Below are positions 10,305 through 18,629 of a stretch of 64,000 nucleotides of DNA, one piece after another. The position numbers and the translations under genes are program-made. Below the pieces are notes generated by a model. It had not been told where the DNA came from, searched no databases, and saw only the letters and a list, made by a program, of their open reading frames with translations. The stretch is taken from the NCBI GenBank assembly GCA_000967895.1, contig FO203512.1:2937350-3001349 (forward strand). Direction: 5' to 3'. The DNA is from Oleispira antarctica RB-8. GTDB lineage: Bacteria > Pseudomonadota > Gammaproteobacteria > Pseudomonadales > Oceanobacteraceae. The stretch's first letter is position 1. Every line of letters begins with the position of its first letter.

Positions 10305-10479
10305 GCTAAGTGAAAGTTCTTCGGTACAAATACGATAGAAAAAGTTCATACTACGCTCTCAACAAATACCGTTGGGAGCTTTGATTTTCAGTCATGACAC
10401 TGCTGCATAGTAGCCACTCCCCGCCCGACAGCACCGAAGATACTTTATTGAAATCTGATATATGGAATGATTCTACGCC
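10305..10479 (+). other. Spacer 2: hairpin plus vestigial effector 3' end
   Basis: This is a near-copy of the first spacer. The stem is 10356-10363 with 10371-10378, and the same effector-tail frame runs into TGA 10481-10483 across the ATG of the next lipoprotein. Confidence 0.75.
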
Positions 10480-11280
10480 ATGAATAATACGATTAAATTA
10501 CTGTTAATTATTATAACGACTCAAATCCTGTTTGGCTGCAGTGCGACTAGATATATTTCTTCTATTTTCAATGAAGAGGTCGTGTTTTTTTATGCCTCAT
10601 CAGATTATCCTAATGAGGCCAAGAAAAAACCAAATACTCCCGCTAGACGAGCGACTTTAGTTTTTGGCCCTTACATGCCAAATTTAGGTAGAGCAGGAGG
10701 TGGATTTGGTGGCAATTATCATTCCTATGAAGGAGCAATGGAGGGCGAAGAAATCGTTGCGTTATGGCAAGTTCCTATTAAAGGTAAGGTTCTTCGATAT
10801 TACGTACGGAGTGAACCAAGCAAAGGAATAATCAGAGCTCCTAGAGAGGGCCATTACGCTTATAATGTAGGGGTCGCATTTGGGCCAATGCGAGTTGAAC
10901 CTACGGGATTAACGCAAGAACAACACTCTTCGTCAGAGGTTGTAGATTGGAACATCGATAATGAACCAATATATTACCGTTGGGGTAAATGGGATAAACT
11001 TTATTATGTTACAGGTATTTTTTCAGGAAGTGATTTACAAGAGAAACCACGTAAATTCCACGAAATCCAAGGCATTGCCATCACGGCTGAACAATATGAT
11101 AAATTATATGAGCGCTGCCATGGTGGGTGGAAAACGGTGAGGTGTTTTATGGATGAGAGTTTTCCTAATTTAACGCCTGAGCAGCTTGCTTATGTTCAAT
11201 CAAGAAAACACCCTGATGATGACTATCGCTTATCAGGTCAACATCCTATACCAGAACGGCGAATTAACCGATATAACTAA
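10480..11280 (+). CDS. Lipoprotein, probable orphan Tle1 immunity protein (copy 3)
   Basis: A 266-residue paralogue with lipobox Cys20. It differs from the others at residues about 33-58 (FFYASSDYPNEAKKKP) and in the centre (PTGLTQEQHSSSEV), but its last about 75 residues match copy 1 nearly base for base. That mosaic pattern indicates gene conversion inside the array. The role as an orphan immunity protein is inferred from the arrangement. Confidence 0.75.
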   Translation: MNNTIKLLLIIITTQILFGCSATRYISSIFNEEVVFFYASSDYPNEAKKKPNTPARRATLVFGPYMPNLGRAGGGFGGNYHSYEGAMEGEEIVALWQVPIKGKVLRYYVRSEPSKGIIRAPREGHYAYNVGVAFGPMRVEPTGLTQEQHSSSEVVDWNIDNEPIYYRWGKWDKLYYVTGIFSGSDLQEKPRKFHEIQGIAITAEQYDKLYERCHGGWKTVRCFMDESFPNLTPEQLAYVQSRKHPDDDYRLSGQHPIPERRINRYN

Positions 11281-11450
11281 GCGAAGTTGCCTTGATACCA
11301 AATTTGATAGAAAATCTCATACTCCGCTCTCAACAAATACCGTTGGGAGCTTTGATTTTCAGTCATGACGCTGCTGCATAGTAGCCACTCCCCGCCCGAC
11401 AGCACCGAAGATACTTTATTGAAATCCGATATATAGAATGATTCTACGCC
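11281..11450 (+). other. Spacer 3: hairpin plus degenerate effector 3' end
   Basis: This third copy of the spacer is 5 bases shorter. The stem is 11327-11334 with 11342-11349. In the effector-tail frame the tryptophan codon of IWNDSTP has become TAG, so this tail is no longer readable through to the end. Confidence 0.72.
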
Positions 11451-12251
11451 ATGAATAATACGATTAAATTACTGTTAATTTTTATAACAACTCAAATTCT
11501 GTTCGGCTGCAGTGCGACTAGATATATTTCTTCGATCTTTCATGAAGAGGTTGTTCTTATTTTTACTTCATCATCTTACCCTGATGAAGTTTTTAATTCT
11601 AAAACTCTTCCGCCAAGACAAGCGACTTTAATTTTTGGCCCCTACATGCCGAATTTAGGTGACGGTGGTGGTACATTTGGTGGTGACGGCCATTCCTATG
11701 AGGGAACAATGGAAGGGAAAGAAATCGTTGCCCTATGGCAAGTCCCTGTTAAAGATAAAGTTCTAAGGTATTACGTTCGAAGTGAACCCGACAAAGGAAT
11801 AATCAGAGCTCCTAGAGAGGGCCACAGCACCTATAGTGTGGGTGTGGCGCTAGGGCCGAAGAGAGTTGAACCGACTGGATTAACTCAAGATCAGCACCTT
11901 TCTGCTGAAATTTCACATAGAAATTTTTATAATAAACCAATTTTATATCGTTGGGGTGAATGGGATAAACTTTATTATGCTACGGGCATATTTACCTCCG
12001 CTGAACTTATGGAAATCCCCCGTAAATTCTACGAAATCCAAGGCATCGCCATCACGGCTGAACAATATAATAAATTATATGAACGCTGCAATGGCGAATG
12101 GGAAGCAGTGAAGTGTTTTATGGATGAGAGTTTTCCTAATTTAACGCCTGAACAGCTTGCGTATATTCAATCACGAAAGCATTCTGATGACGATGATCGT
12201 TTAGCAGGCAAGTTTCTAAAACCTGTAGAGCATGTGAATAAATGGCTGTAA
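11451..12251 (+). CDS. Lipoprotein, probable orphan Tle1 immunity protein (copy 4)
   Basis: A 266-residue paralogue, last of the array, with lipobox Cys20. Its N-terminal half is that of copy 2. The joint region (RVEPTGLTQDQH) resembles copy 3, and its extreme C-terminus (KPVEHVNKWL) differs from the RINRYN-type end of the other three. The differing end coincides with the boundary of the duplicated block. Confidence 0.75.
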   Translation: MNNTIKLLLIFITTQILFGCSATRYISSIFHEEVVLIFTSSSYPDEVFNSKTLPPRQATLIFGPYMPNLGDGGGTFGGDGHSYEGTMEGKEIVALWQVPVKDKVLRYYVRSEPDKGIIRAPREGHSTYSVGVALGPKRVEPTGLTQDQHLSAEISHRNFYNKPILYRWGEWDKLYYATGIFTSAELMEIPRKFYEIQGIAITAEQYNKLYERCNGEWEAVKCFMDESFPNLTPEQLAYIQSRKHSDDDDRLAGKFLKPVEHVNKWL

Positions 12252-12306
12252 GAAAATATTCACATTTATAAACATGTAAAATTATTTTCATGAAGAGATA
12301 ATATTT

Positions 12307-12333
12307 TTTGAACCTCATTAAATCAGGTTCAAA
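12307..12333 (+). promoter_or_regulatory. Hairpin abutting the start codon of the YceK-like gene
   Basis: A 9-bp perfect stem, TTTGAACCT (12307-12315) with AGGTTCAAA (12325-12333), encloses a 9-base loop and ends on the base before ATG 12334. The only Shine-Dalgarno-like AGG (12325-12327) lies inside the stem, so the structure could control translation. It could also act as a weak terminator for the lipoprotein array. Confidence 0.4.
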
Positions 12334-12645
12334 ATGCGTTTATTAATAATCCCCCTATTAGTCCTCACACTCTCCGGCTGCTCTGGTTTATTAGCACGCA
12401 CGGGGGAAAATCCTCAAACAGGCAAACCCCTTGCAGGTTTAAACCACGCCACAGAAAATGCATTATCCTGTAGCCTGGTCGTTTTATATGAATTTTTTCC
12501 AGCGTTAATAGTCACAATCCCCATTGGGCTGGTCGATATGGCCACTTCTTTTGTTACTGATATCGTACTGCTACCAATTGATTTACTAATCGATGAACCG
12601 AAACACTCTAAAGCAGAACTGTGTGAGATCAAATGGGGGCCGTGA
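12334..12645 (+). CDS. YceK/YidQ-like small lipoprotein
   Basis: A 103-residue lipoprotein with lipobox LSGC (Cys16). After a short linker the NALSCSLVVLYEFFPALIV and IGLVDMATSFVTDIVLLPIDL segments follow the YceK/YidQ (DUF1375) pattern of a hydrophobic region ending in D-x-x-x-x-x-L-x-P. The function of the family is not established. A stem-loop directly precedes the ATG. Confidence 0.68.
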   Translation: MRLLIIPLLVLTLSGCSGLLARTGENPQTGKPLAGLNHATENALSCSLVVLYEFFPALIVTIPIGLVDMATSFVTDIVLLPIDLLIDEPKHSKAELCEIKWGP

Positions 12646-12779
12646 CCCACGCCACAAAAAACTAAGCAAATAGTAGTATTTACGAAAAAAACAAAGCAAA
12701 ATCAGCAGCTTAAAGGATAACAAAATCCGCTTCACCCGATGAAGAGAGCTGTATCATCAAATACCCAATACTAATCTTA

Positions 12780-13457
12780 TTGCTAATCGCTAGCATCCAT
12801 AGCGCTTATGCCGATACCCCTAGCTCATTTCGAGCCGCCAAAAAACAAGCCGTACAAATATATCAAGGCCACGATACTAGCTTCTACTGTGAGTGTGATA
12901 TCACCTGGAAAGGTAAAAAAGGTGCCGGCAAACCCGACCATGCAAGCTGTGGTTATGAGGTTCGAAAACAACAAAAGCGCGCCGCCCGCACAGAGTGGGA
13001 ACACGTCGTACCCGCTTGGGCGCTTGGCCACCAGCTGCAATGTTGGCAGGAAGGCGGACGCAAGAATTGCAGCAAGAAGAGCCCACAGTTTAAAACCATG
13101 GAATCCGATCTAAACAATCTAGTACCCGCGATTGGCGAAGTAAACGGCGACCGTTCAAACTTTCGCTTTAGCGATTGGAATGGCACGCCCTACCAATACG
13201 GCAACTGCCCAATGATCGTCGACTTCAAACAACGTAGCGTACAACCGCCAGAACAAAGCCGAGGCGCGATCGCGCGCACGTATTTATACATGAGCGAGCG
13301 CTACGACATGTCGCTATCAAGAGCGCAATACAAGCTAATGCAAGGCTGGAACAACCGTCACCCTGTCACCCCTTGGGAATGCGAGCGCGATCAACGAATA
13401 GAAAAAGTACAAGGCTGGAGTAATCATTTTGTAAGCGACAACTGCCCAAGATTATAG
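12780..13457 (+). CDS. endA: Endonuclease I (EndA family), start disrupted or mis-sequenced
   Basis: The product is a periplasmic, non-specific DNase of the EndA/NucM family. The core carries the active-site motif [13 protein letters not shown], a [10 protein letters not shown] cysteine pair and [15 protein letters not shown], all typical of the family, and the length (about 225) fits. The frame has no good start: TTG 12780 gives a signal peptide without its basic end. ATG 12739 opens MKRAV in another frame, and adding one base near 12751 would join it to [20 protein letters not shown], a complete signal peptide. The gene therefore has a 5' frameshift or a sequence error. It ends 2 bases from the convergent NlpC/P60 gene. 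Confidence 0.85.
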   Translation: MLIASIHSAYADTPSSFRAAKKQAVQIYQGHDTSFYCECDITWKGKKGAGKPDHASCGYEVRKQQKRAARTEWEHVVPAWALGHQLQCWQEGGRKNCSKKSPQFKTMESDLNNLVPAIGEVNGDRSNFRFSDWNGTPYQYGNCPMIVDFKQRSVQPPEQSRGAIARTYLYMSERYDMSLSRAQYKLMQGWNNRHPVTPWECERDQRIEKVQGWSNHFVSDNCPRL

Positions 13458-13459
13458 CG

Positions 13460-13978
13460 CTACAAGCCAATACGCCTAGAATGCCAATACGCACTCTGCC
13501 AATAGGGGTTATCTAATCGCGATAGCATAACCCCGCGCGAACTTGACGTATGAATGAACTGCTTTTTCCCGACATAAATACCAATATGGCGCTGCTTATA
13601 ACCGGTATTGAAAAAGACCAAATCCCCAGGTAATAAATCAGACTGCTCAACCACCTCACCTTTTAAGGCTTGTGATTGCGTCGTACGAGGAAGACGAATG
13701 CCAAATTCTTCGGCAAAGGTTAAATAAATAAAGCCCGAGCAATCAACCCCCTGCTTCGTTAACCCGCCATAGCGATACGGCACCCCCTCCCACTCAGACA
13801 ATTGAGCCAATAACTGGCTACGCACCTGTGAGTGATTTGTCATATCAATAGTGTCGTTAGAAGACACCATTGTTTCAGGACGACTACTAGGAACCGAGCT
13901 GCAAGCGACTAAATAAGCCCCGAAGAAGACAATCGAAGTTAATCGATGCATCAATCTAATCATCAATTTAATTTTCAC
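13460..13978 (-). CDS. NlpC/P60 cell-wall peptidase lipoprotein (Spr/MepS-like)
   Basis: A 172-residue lipoprotein with lipobox LVAC (Cys26). The NlpC/P60 domain covers about 50-165, with the catalytic Cys79 in VDCSGFIY, His130 in RHIGIYVG and the polar third residue His142 in FIHTSSS. Enzymes of this family cut D,L-endopeptide or cross-link bonds in peptidoglycan. It is transcribed towards endA and away from the DUF1704 gene, separated from the latter by 214 bases that must hold both promoters. Confidence 0.88.
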   Translation of the reverse strand: MKIKLMIRLMHRLTSIVFFGAYLVACSSVPSSRPETMVSSNDTIDMTNHSQVRSQLLAQLSEWEGVPYRYGGLTKQGVDCSGFIYLTFAEEFGIRLPRTTQSQALKGEVVEQSDLLPGDLVFFNTGYKQRHIGIYVGKKQFIHTSSSRGVMLSRLDNPYWQSAYWHSRRIGL

Positions 13979-14192
13979 TATATTCCCTCGTTATCATTCA
14001 ATAATGAATCTTCAGTATAACGTGATTATTAAAAGAAAAAGTATCTCAATTTAACAGCCCACTGCCTGCAATAAGACCCACAATCGAATCATTATATTCA
14101 TAGGAGATTACTAAGTTATCCTATATTATTTTATGAAAATTTAGACAGCAACACATACAGCGCTTCATCGACGCCAATACGAGACCTCCGCA

Positions 14193-15329
14193 ATGCAACA
14201 CAACATTGACCCCATCATAAGTACCATTGATACAGAGCTTCACAGCCTAGTCAGCAAAATCAATATTCTAGATGCCGTAAAGCCACTTAATTATTTACAA
14301 GAAAAAGAAACATTTTTCGCAAACAACTTTTCTACCGAGCCCGCGTTTATTTACAAGACCAACGATGTCGACACCTTTGCGCTCAAGCGTAAACTCTACA
14401 ACCTGCCCCTAGAAAGCATCAAAGACAAAGACCTTTATACACTCTACCTAGCGGTGATCGATTCTTATGCCGACAAAGTAGAACAATATAAATCAATCGG
14501 CACCAACGAATTTCTATACGACTCATTAAGATATTATGGCGAACCCAGTGAAAAAGACATTCACAACGCCCAATTCATTCTACACCTACCCCCAAACCCA
14601 AACGATAAAGTCGGTGATCTGGTCGATGCACAAGGCATCGCAAAAATCTTATCGGCCATGGTAGAAGAAGAAAAATACACCTGGGAAATGAAATTTGATG
14701 AAACCATGGTCGCCAACGCACTGGTATCAGGCACCACCGTACGCATCAATAGCAACGCCAAACTGCACGAAACCGATGCCCACGCATTAGCGCACCATGA
14801 ACTGGGCGTTCACCTAGCAACCTCCTTAAATGGCAGCATGCAGCCACTGCGCATCTTATCGTTAGGCTGCCCGCTTAGCACCATGACCCAAGAAGGCTTA
14901 GCGATTTTAAGCGAATACCTATCAGGCAACCTCACACTGCAACGCCTAAAAACATTAGCGTTACGCGTGATCGCCGTTAAATCACTGATAGAAGACAAAA
15001 ACTTCCGTACAACCTTCTTGATATTAAAAGAAACGTATCACGTGAGTGACGAACAAGCCTATACCATCACCGCCCGAGTTTACCGAGGTGGCGGCTATAC
15101 CAAAGACTACCTTTACCTGAAAGGTTTCAGCTTAATATTAAACGCCTATGAGCATGAGAAAGATTTTAACAACCTGCTCGCCGGTAAAACATCACTAGAG
15201 TTTTTACCCTTAATAACGCGCTTAATTGAAAAAGAACAACTGATTGCACCACACTTCATCACCCCCGCCTTTAGAAAACCGGTGGTTAATGATGCGGTTA
15301 ATACCTTCATAACCCATGCAATACGCTAA
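14193..15329 (+). CDS. DUF1704 (QEGLA-motif) putative metallopeptidase
   Basis: A 378-residue protein of the DUF1704 family, distantly related to eukaryotic tubulin carboxypeptidases. The HExxxH zinc site is seen as HHELGVH (in ALAHHELGVHLATSL, near residue 206), and the family's QEGLA signature follows in MTQEGLAILSEYLSG near 233. The R-V-Y-R-G-G-G-Y-T-K-D motif near 290 is also typical. The bacterial substrate is unknown. No signal peptide is seen, so it is probably cytoplasmic. Confidence 0.82.
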   Translation: MQHNIDPIISTIDTELHSLVSKINILDAVKPLNYLQEKETFFANNFSTEPAFIYKTNDVDTFALKRKLYNLPLESIKDKDLYTLYLAVIDSYADKVEQYKSIGTNEFLYDSLRYYGEPSEKDIHNAQFILHLPPNPNDKVGDLVDAQGIAKILSAMVEEEKYTWEMKFDETMVANALVSGTTVRINSNAKLHETDAHALAHHELGVHLATSLNGSMQPLRILSLGCPLSTMTQEGLAILSEYLSGNLTLQRLKTLALRVIAVKSLIEDKNFRTTFLILKETYHVSDEQAYTITARVYRGGGYTKDYLYLKGFSLILNAYEHEKDFNNLLAGKTSLEFLPLITRLIEKEQLIAPHFITPAFRKPVVNDAVNTFITHAIR

Positions 15330-15493
15330 CCGATTATTAATTGCTCCCTTTTAAAAGTACTGGTCCACAGTTTTAACGATTAGCCATATACGATGTGATA
15401 ATACCAACATGATTCATATTTAAAACAAGCATAATGCTTTAGTCTTACCACGCCTTAATAGGCATATAATAATTGATTCTTTGGGAATAAATA

Positions 15494-15748
15494 ATGTTAA
15501 AGCAAGCCGCCATCGTACTAGCCGCCATCGCCATCACAGCCTGCGGAGAAGATACGACTTCTTCAGCTGCCATTGAAACTGCACCGGTTGTAGAAACTGC
15601 AGCCATTGTAGAAACAACGGAAGCCGCTGTTATTACAGATACAACTGAAATAAAAGCAGAAGACAAAACAGACGAAGCCGCTGCTGAAACGACTATGGAA
15701 ACAGCGCCAGTAACTGATACTGTTGTTACCGGTGACGTAGAAGGATAA
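15494..15748 (+). CDS. Small Thr/Ala/Glu-rich lipoprotein (paralogue 1)
   Basis: An 84-residue lipoprotein: MLKQAAIVLAAIAITACG gives a signal peptide with lipobox ITAC (Cys17), then a disordered tail rich in Thr, Ala, Val, Glu and Asp. It has no known domain. A close paralogue sharing the first 18 residues and the bases upstream of the ATG begins at 16218, so the pair arose by duplication. A strong terminator follows. Confidence 0.65.
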   Translation: MLKQAAIVLAAIAITACGEDTTSSAAIETAPVVETAAIVETTEAAVITDTTEIKAEDKTDEAAAETTMETAPVTDTVVTGDVEG

Positions 15749-15767
15749 CTCCTTTTATTCGCAGCAC

Positions 15768-15803
15768 AAAAAGGCCATGAATATTATGTTCATGGCCTTT
15801 TTT
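15768..15803 (+). terminator. Rho-independent terminator after small lipoprotein 1
   Basis: The stem AAAAAGGCCATGA pairs with TCATGGCCTTTTT around a 9-base loop and ends in a run of T, 20 bases after the lipoprotein stop. Confidence 0.88.
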
Positions 15804-15814
15804 GTAAGTACTAA

Positions 15815-15946
15815 TTAAAAATGATAGATCGATTCAATAAAACTATAAAACATCAGCGCAATGATGAATATATTCAATATGCAAATAACTCCACCACCCA
15901 GCATTCCCTCTGAATACGACAGCGCCTTAAGCGCTTTCGCAAACAT
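15815..15946 (-). CDS. Putative 43-residue single-pass membrane protein
   Basis: This small minus-strand ORF begins at ATG 15946. It has a strong ribosome site (AGGAAGG, 6 bases upstream) and a TATTAT box further up. The product is MFAKALKALSYSEG, then a hydrophobic segment (about 15-37) ending FIESIYHF. I cannot name a family. The ribosome site and the clean amphipathic-then-hydrophobic layout are the support. Nothing else fills this 470-base gap apart from the promoter of the next lipoprotein. Confidence 0.5.
   Translation of the reverse strand: MFAKALKALSYSEGMLGGGVICILNIFIIALMFYSFIESIYHF
15861..15880. promoter_or_regulatory. Possible extra HipB-type operator site
   Basis: It shares 17 consecutive bases (ATGATGAATATATTCAA) with both operator copies upstream of hipBA at 21332-21390, including the palindrome TGAATATATTCA. 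It lies inside the small membrane ORF, about 340 bases ahead of the second small lipoprotein. A chance match is possible, because the bases also encode hydrophobic residues. Confidence 0.35.
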
Positions 15947-16217
15947 TAACCCTTCCTATAATAGTGAATCGAGGCTTCTACCCCTGAATCGCCATAAAGC
16001 ATAAGTTTAATAACCATTCCACTCTCCCACTTCATACATCAAGCACTAGACTCAGGTACTGTACATACAAACACTGTATATAAAATCAGTATAAGAGAGT
16101 TTAAAGAAAAAGAAAACACCAATATACTACTGATTGAAAATGCCATTAATGTTAGTGTTATGCTTTAACCAGACCACAGCCTTTAAATACACAATCATTC
16201 AAATTTGGGGAATAAAC

Positions 16218-16448
16218 ATGTTAAAGCAAGCCGCTATCCTACTCACCGCCATAGCCATCACCGCTTGCGGAGAAAACACAGATGTCTCTTCGATAACGAC
16301 TGAAACAGCGCAAACGAAGGAAGAAAAGAAAGCCGCCAACCTTAAAGAAGCCACCAAAGCCGCCATCGTTATACAATCCTATGAAGTAGAAGAAAATAAA
16401 GTAACACCCGCAACAAAATCAGGAGGTGCTGGCGGCGCAGAAAGATAA
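16218..16448 (+). CDS. Small lipoprotein (paralogue 2)
   Basis: I chose ATG 16218 because MLKQAAILLTAIAITACG there repeats the signal peptide of the first small lipoprotein; a longer in-frame extension to 16134 lacks support. The mature part (about 60 residues) is charged (TKEEKKAANLKEATKAA) and ends in a glycine-rich SGGAGGAER. Function is unknown. A terminator-like hairpin follows. Confidence 0.6.
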   Translation: MLKQAAILLTAIAITACGENTDVSSITTETAQTKEEKKAANLKEATKAAIVIQSYEVEENKVTPATKSGGAGGAER

Positions 16449-16470
16449 TTCCTTATCTCCACGCATAAAA

Positions 16471-16503
16471 AAGGCCATGAACATAATATTCATAGCCTTT
16501 CTC
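16471..16503 (+). terminator. Terminator after small lipoprotein 2
   Basis: AAAAGGCCATGAA pairs with TTCATAGCCTTT, one mismatch, followed by a short T run. It is a diverged copy of the terminator at 15768-15803. Confidence 0.7.
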
Positions 16504-17260
16504 CATAATTACAACGTATACCGAAGGCTCCATTAACATTAGACATGTTAAATTGTTAGTTAAGCTAACTAAATGACTTTGTATGAATATGAATTTGGAA
16601 GATAAAGAATACGAAGACTTTGAAAAAACACTCACGAAGATTTGTGCAATATCAATAGATGAATCCTAAATATGCGTAGAGAATTAATTAGAATTTTATA
16701 CAATAGCGCGTACTCCTTCCTCCTCCTGGTAATTTCTCAATACATAATTTATCTAATAAATCAGCCAAATGTCGAGTCGCAGTCGCCTTACTTACCTTTG
16801 CAACTTTTTGATATTGCGATGCACTAATACCCTCAACAAATTCTTTTTCACCGTCGTCTAATAAGCGATTTAAAACCTTAACTTGCCCTTCACTTAAACC
16901 CGAATCATGATGCCTCTGCCAAAATTGAGTTTTCAATAAAGTAGCATCAATAGCATTCATCGCATTATCTAAACTGATATCAAGAGAATCAAAAAACCAA
17001 AGCAACCAAGGCGTAAGGTCTTTAGCAGAATCAAAAGACTGGCTTTGCTCTAATATTTGATAATATTCTTTTCTATTTTCCAATATAGCAACCGACATAG
17101 CGTAAAGCCGAACACTCTGACTATCAGCCTGAGCTAAAGCCATGTCAGTAAGCGCTCGTGTAATTCGGCCATTACCATCATCAAACGGATGCAGAGTCAC
17201 AAACCAAAAGTGAGTGATAGCCGCACGCAATAATGGATCTAAATCAGACTGCTGGTAACT

Positions 17261-18629
17261 GAGGTATGATCATTTCTGGTGTATCGGGTAAATAAGTAGC
17301 AGCGTATCCTGTTGATTGATCTTGGCGGATCAACAACCAAAAGGAGTACACTGCATGAATGATAATAATATTTCTCAGCTACATAAACCAGAGCCAACTG
17401 ACTTATTACAACAAGTTTTAAAGCAAGGCGCGCAGCAGTTGTTAGCCCAAGCGATTGAAACCGAAGTTCAACAGCTTTTAGCCGATCATAAAGGGTTATT
17501 AACAGAAGATGGAAAGACTGGCCTGGTGCGCAATGGCTACCTTCCTGAGCGAACTATACAAACAGGCTTAGGAGATATTGATATCAAAGTTCCTAAGGTG
17601 CGTGACCGTACTGATAATGGCATAAAATTCAACAGCTCACTTGTACCGCCTTATCTAAAACGCAGCCAAAGTATTGAAGAGTTTTTACCGTGGCTTTATT
17701 TGCGCGGCATTTCAACGGGTGATTTTAGTGAGTCGCTAAAGCACCTATTGGGAGAGGAAGCGAAAGGCCTTTCGGCTGCTACAATCAGCCGGTTGAAAAC
17801 AAGCTGGGAGGCTGATTTCACCCAGTGGCAGAAAAGAGATCTAAGTAAAAAGCGTTATGTTTATGTTTGGGCTGACGGCGTTTATTGCAATGTAAGAATG
17901 GATGATAAAGTCTGCTTGCTGGTGATCATTGGCTCGGACGAGCTGGGAAATAAAGAGCTCATCGCCGTGAGTGATGGCTATCGAGAGTCAGAGGCAAGCT
18001 GGTCTGAAGTATTACTCGGCCTAAAGCAAAGAGGCTTAAGCATCGAGCCTAAAGTTGCTGTCGGAGACGGGGCCTTAGGCTTTTGGAAAGCGCTTTCTAA
18101 GTGCTGGCCAACGACACAAGGGCAGCGTTGCTGGGTTCATAAGACAGCGAATGTGCTCGCTAAGTTTCCTAAAGCGATGCAACCAAAAGTAAAAAGCGCA
18201 CTGCATGAAATTTGGCAATCTGAAACAAAAGAAGAAGCCAATAAAAGCATGACAAATTGCGTTAAATTATTTGAAGCTAAGTACCCGAAAGCGATGAGGT
18301 GTCTTGAAAAAGATCGAGAAGCCTTGTTGGTATTTTATGATTTTCCTGCTGAGCATTGGGGCCATTTACGTACATCTAATCCGATAGAATCTGTTTTTGC
18401 GACGGTGCGGTTAAGAACAACAAAAAGTAAAAATTGTGGCAGTCGAGTAACGACGTTAGCGATGGTATTGAAGTTAATGGAAACGGCTCAGAAACGGTGG
18501 CACAGATTACGAGGTTATAATTTATTAGCGGATGTGATTACGGGTGTGAAATTTCGTGATGGCATCAAACAAGAACAACAGGATCAGGATGCTGCTTGAT
18601 ATTCTGTACACCAGATTTGACTATAGCTC
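17261..18629 (+). mobile_element. Complete IS256-family insertion sequence
   Basis: A 1369-bp element bounded by imperfect terminal inverted repeats: the left end GAGGTATGATCATTTCTGGT and the inverted right end GAGCTATAGTCAAATCTGGT share 14 of 20 positions and continue with GTA. It is flanked by the 9-base target duplication CTGGTAACT at 17252-17260 and 18630-18638. It contains one intact transposase gene and no passenger gene. Confidence 0.93.
17355..18599 (+). CDS. IS256-family (Mutator-type) transposase
   Basis: A 414-residue DDE transposase. ATG 17355 is chosen because AAGGAG lies 8 bases upstream; an in-frame TTG at 17316 is less likely. The catalytic residues appear as Asp near 174 (YVWADGVYCNV), Asp near 237 (VGDGALGFWKAL) and Glu near 344 (SNPIESVFATVRLRTTKSK). 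The C-x-x-H of the family is seen in RCWVHKTANVL. The ORF is full length, so the element is probably still mobile. Confidence 0.95.
   Translation: MNDNNISQLHKPEPTDLLQQVLKQGAQQLLAQAIETEVQQLLADHKGLLTEDGKTGLVRNGYLPERTIQTGLGDIDIKVPKVRDRTDNGIKFNSSLVPPYLKRSQSIEEFLPWLYLRGISTGDFSESLKHLLGEEAKGLSAATISRLKTSWEADFTQWQKRDLSKKRYVYVWADGVYCNVRMDDKVCLLVIIGSDELGNKELIAVSDGYRESEASWSEVLLGLKQRGLSIEPKVAVGDGALGFWKALSKCWPTTQGQRCWVHKTANVLAKFPKAMQPKVKSALHEIWQSETKEEANKSMTNCVKLFEAKYPKAMRCLEKDREALLVFYDFPAEHWGHLRTSNPIESVFATVRLRTTKSKNCGSRVTTLAMVLKLMETAQKRWHRLRGYNLLADVITGVKFRDGIKQEQQDQDAA

Larger units (their letters stand above)
8510..12251 (+). repeat. Tandem array of four effector-tail/immunity units
   Basis: Four near-parallel units with starts 976, 976 and 971 bases apart. 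Each unit begins with the sequence that ends the lipase gene (encoding IWNDSTP) fused by ATGA to a 266-codon lipoprotein gene. The three spacers are near-identical. The arrangement is a tandem duplication with later divergence, seen directly in the sequence. Confidence 0.95.

Noticed and set aside
16583-16669. 29-codon plus-strand ORF (MNMNLEDKEYEDFEKTLTKI)
   Set aside because: No ribosome site is evident and it is too short to support without comparison; it might be a scrap of a longer gene.
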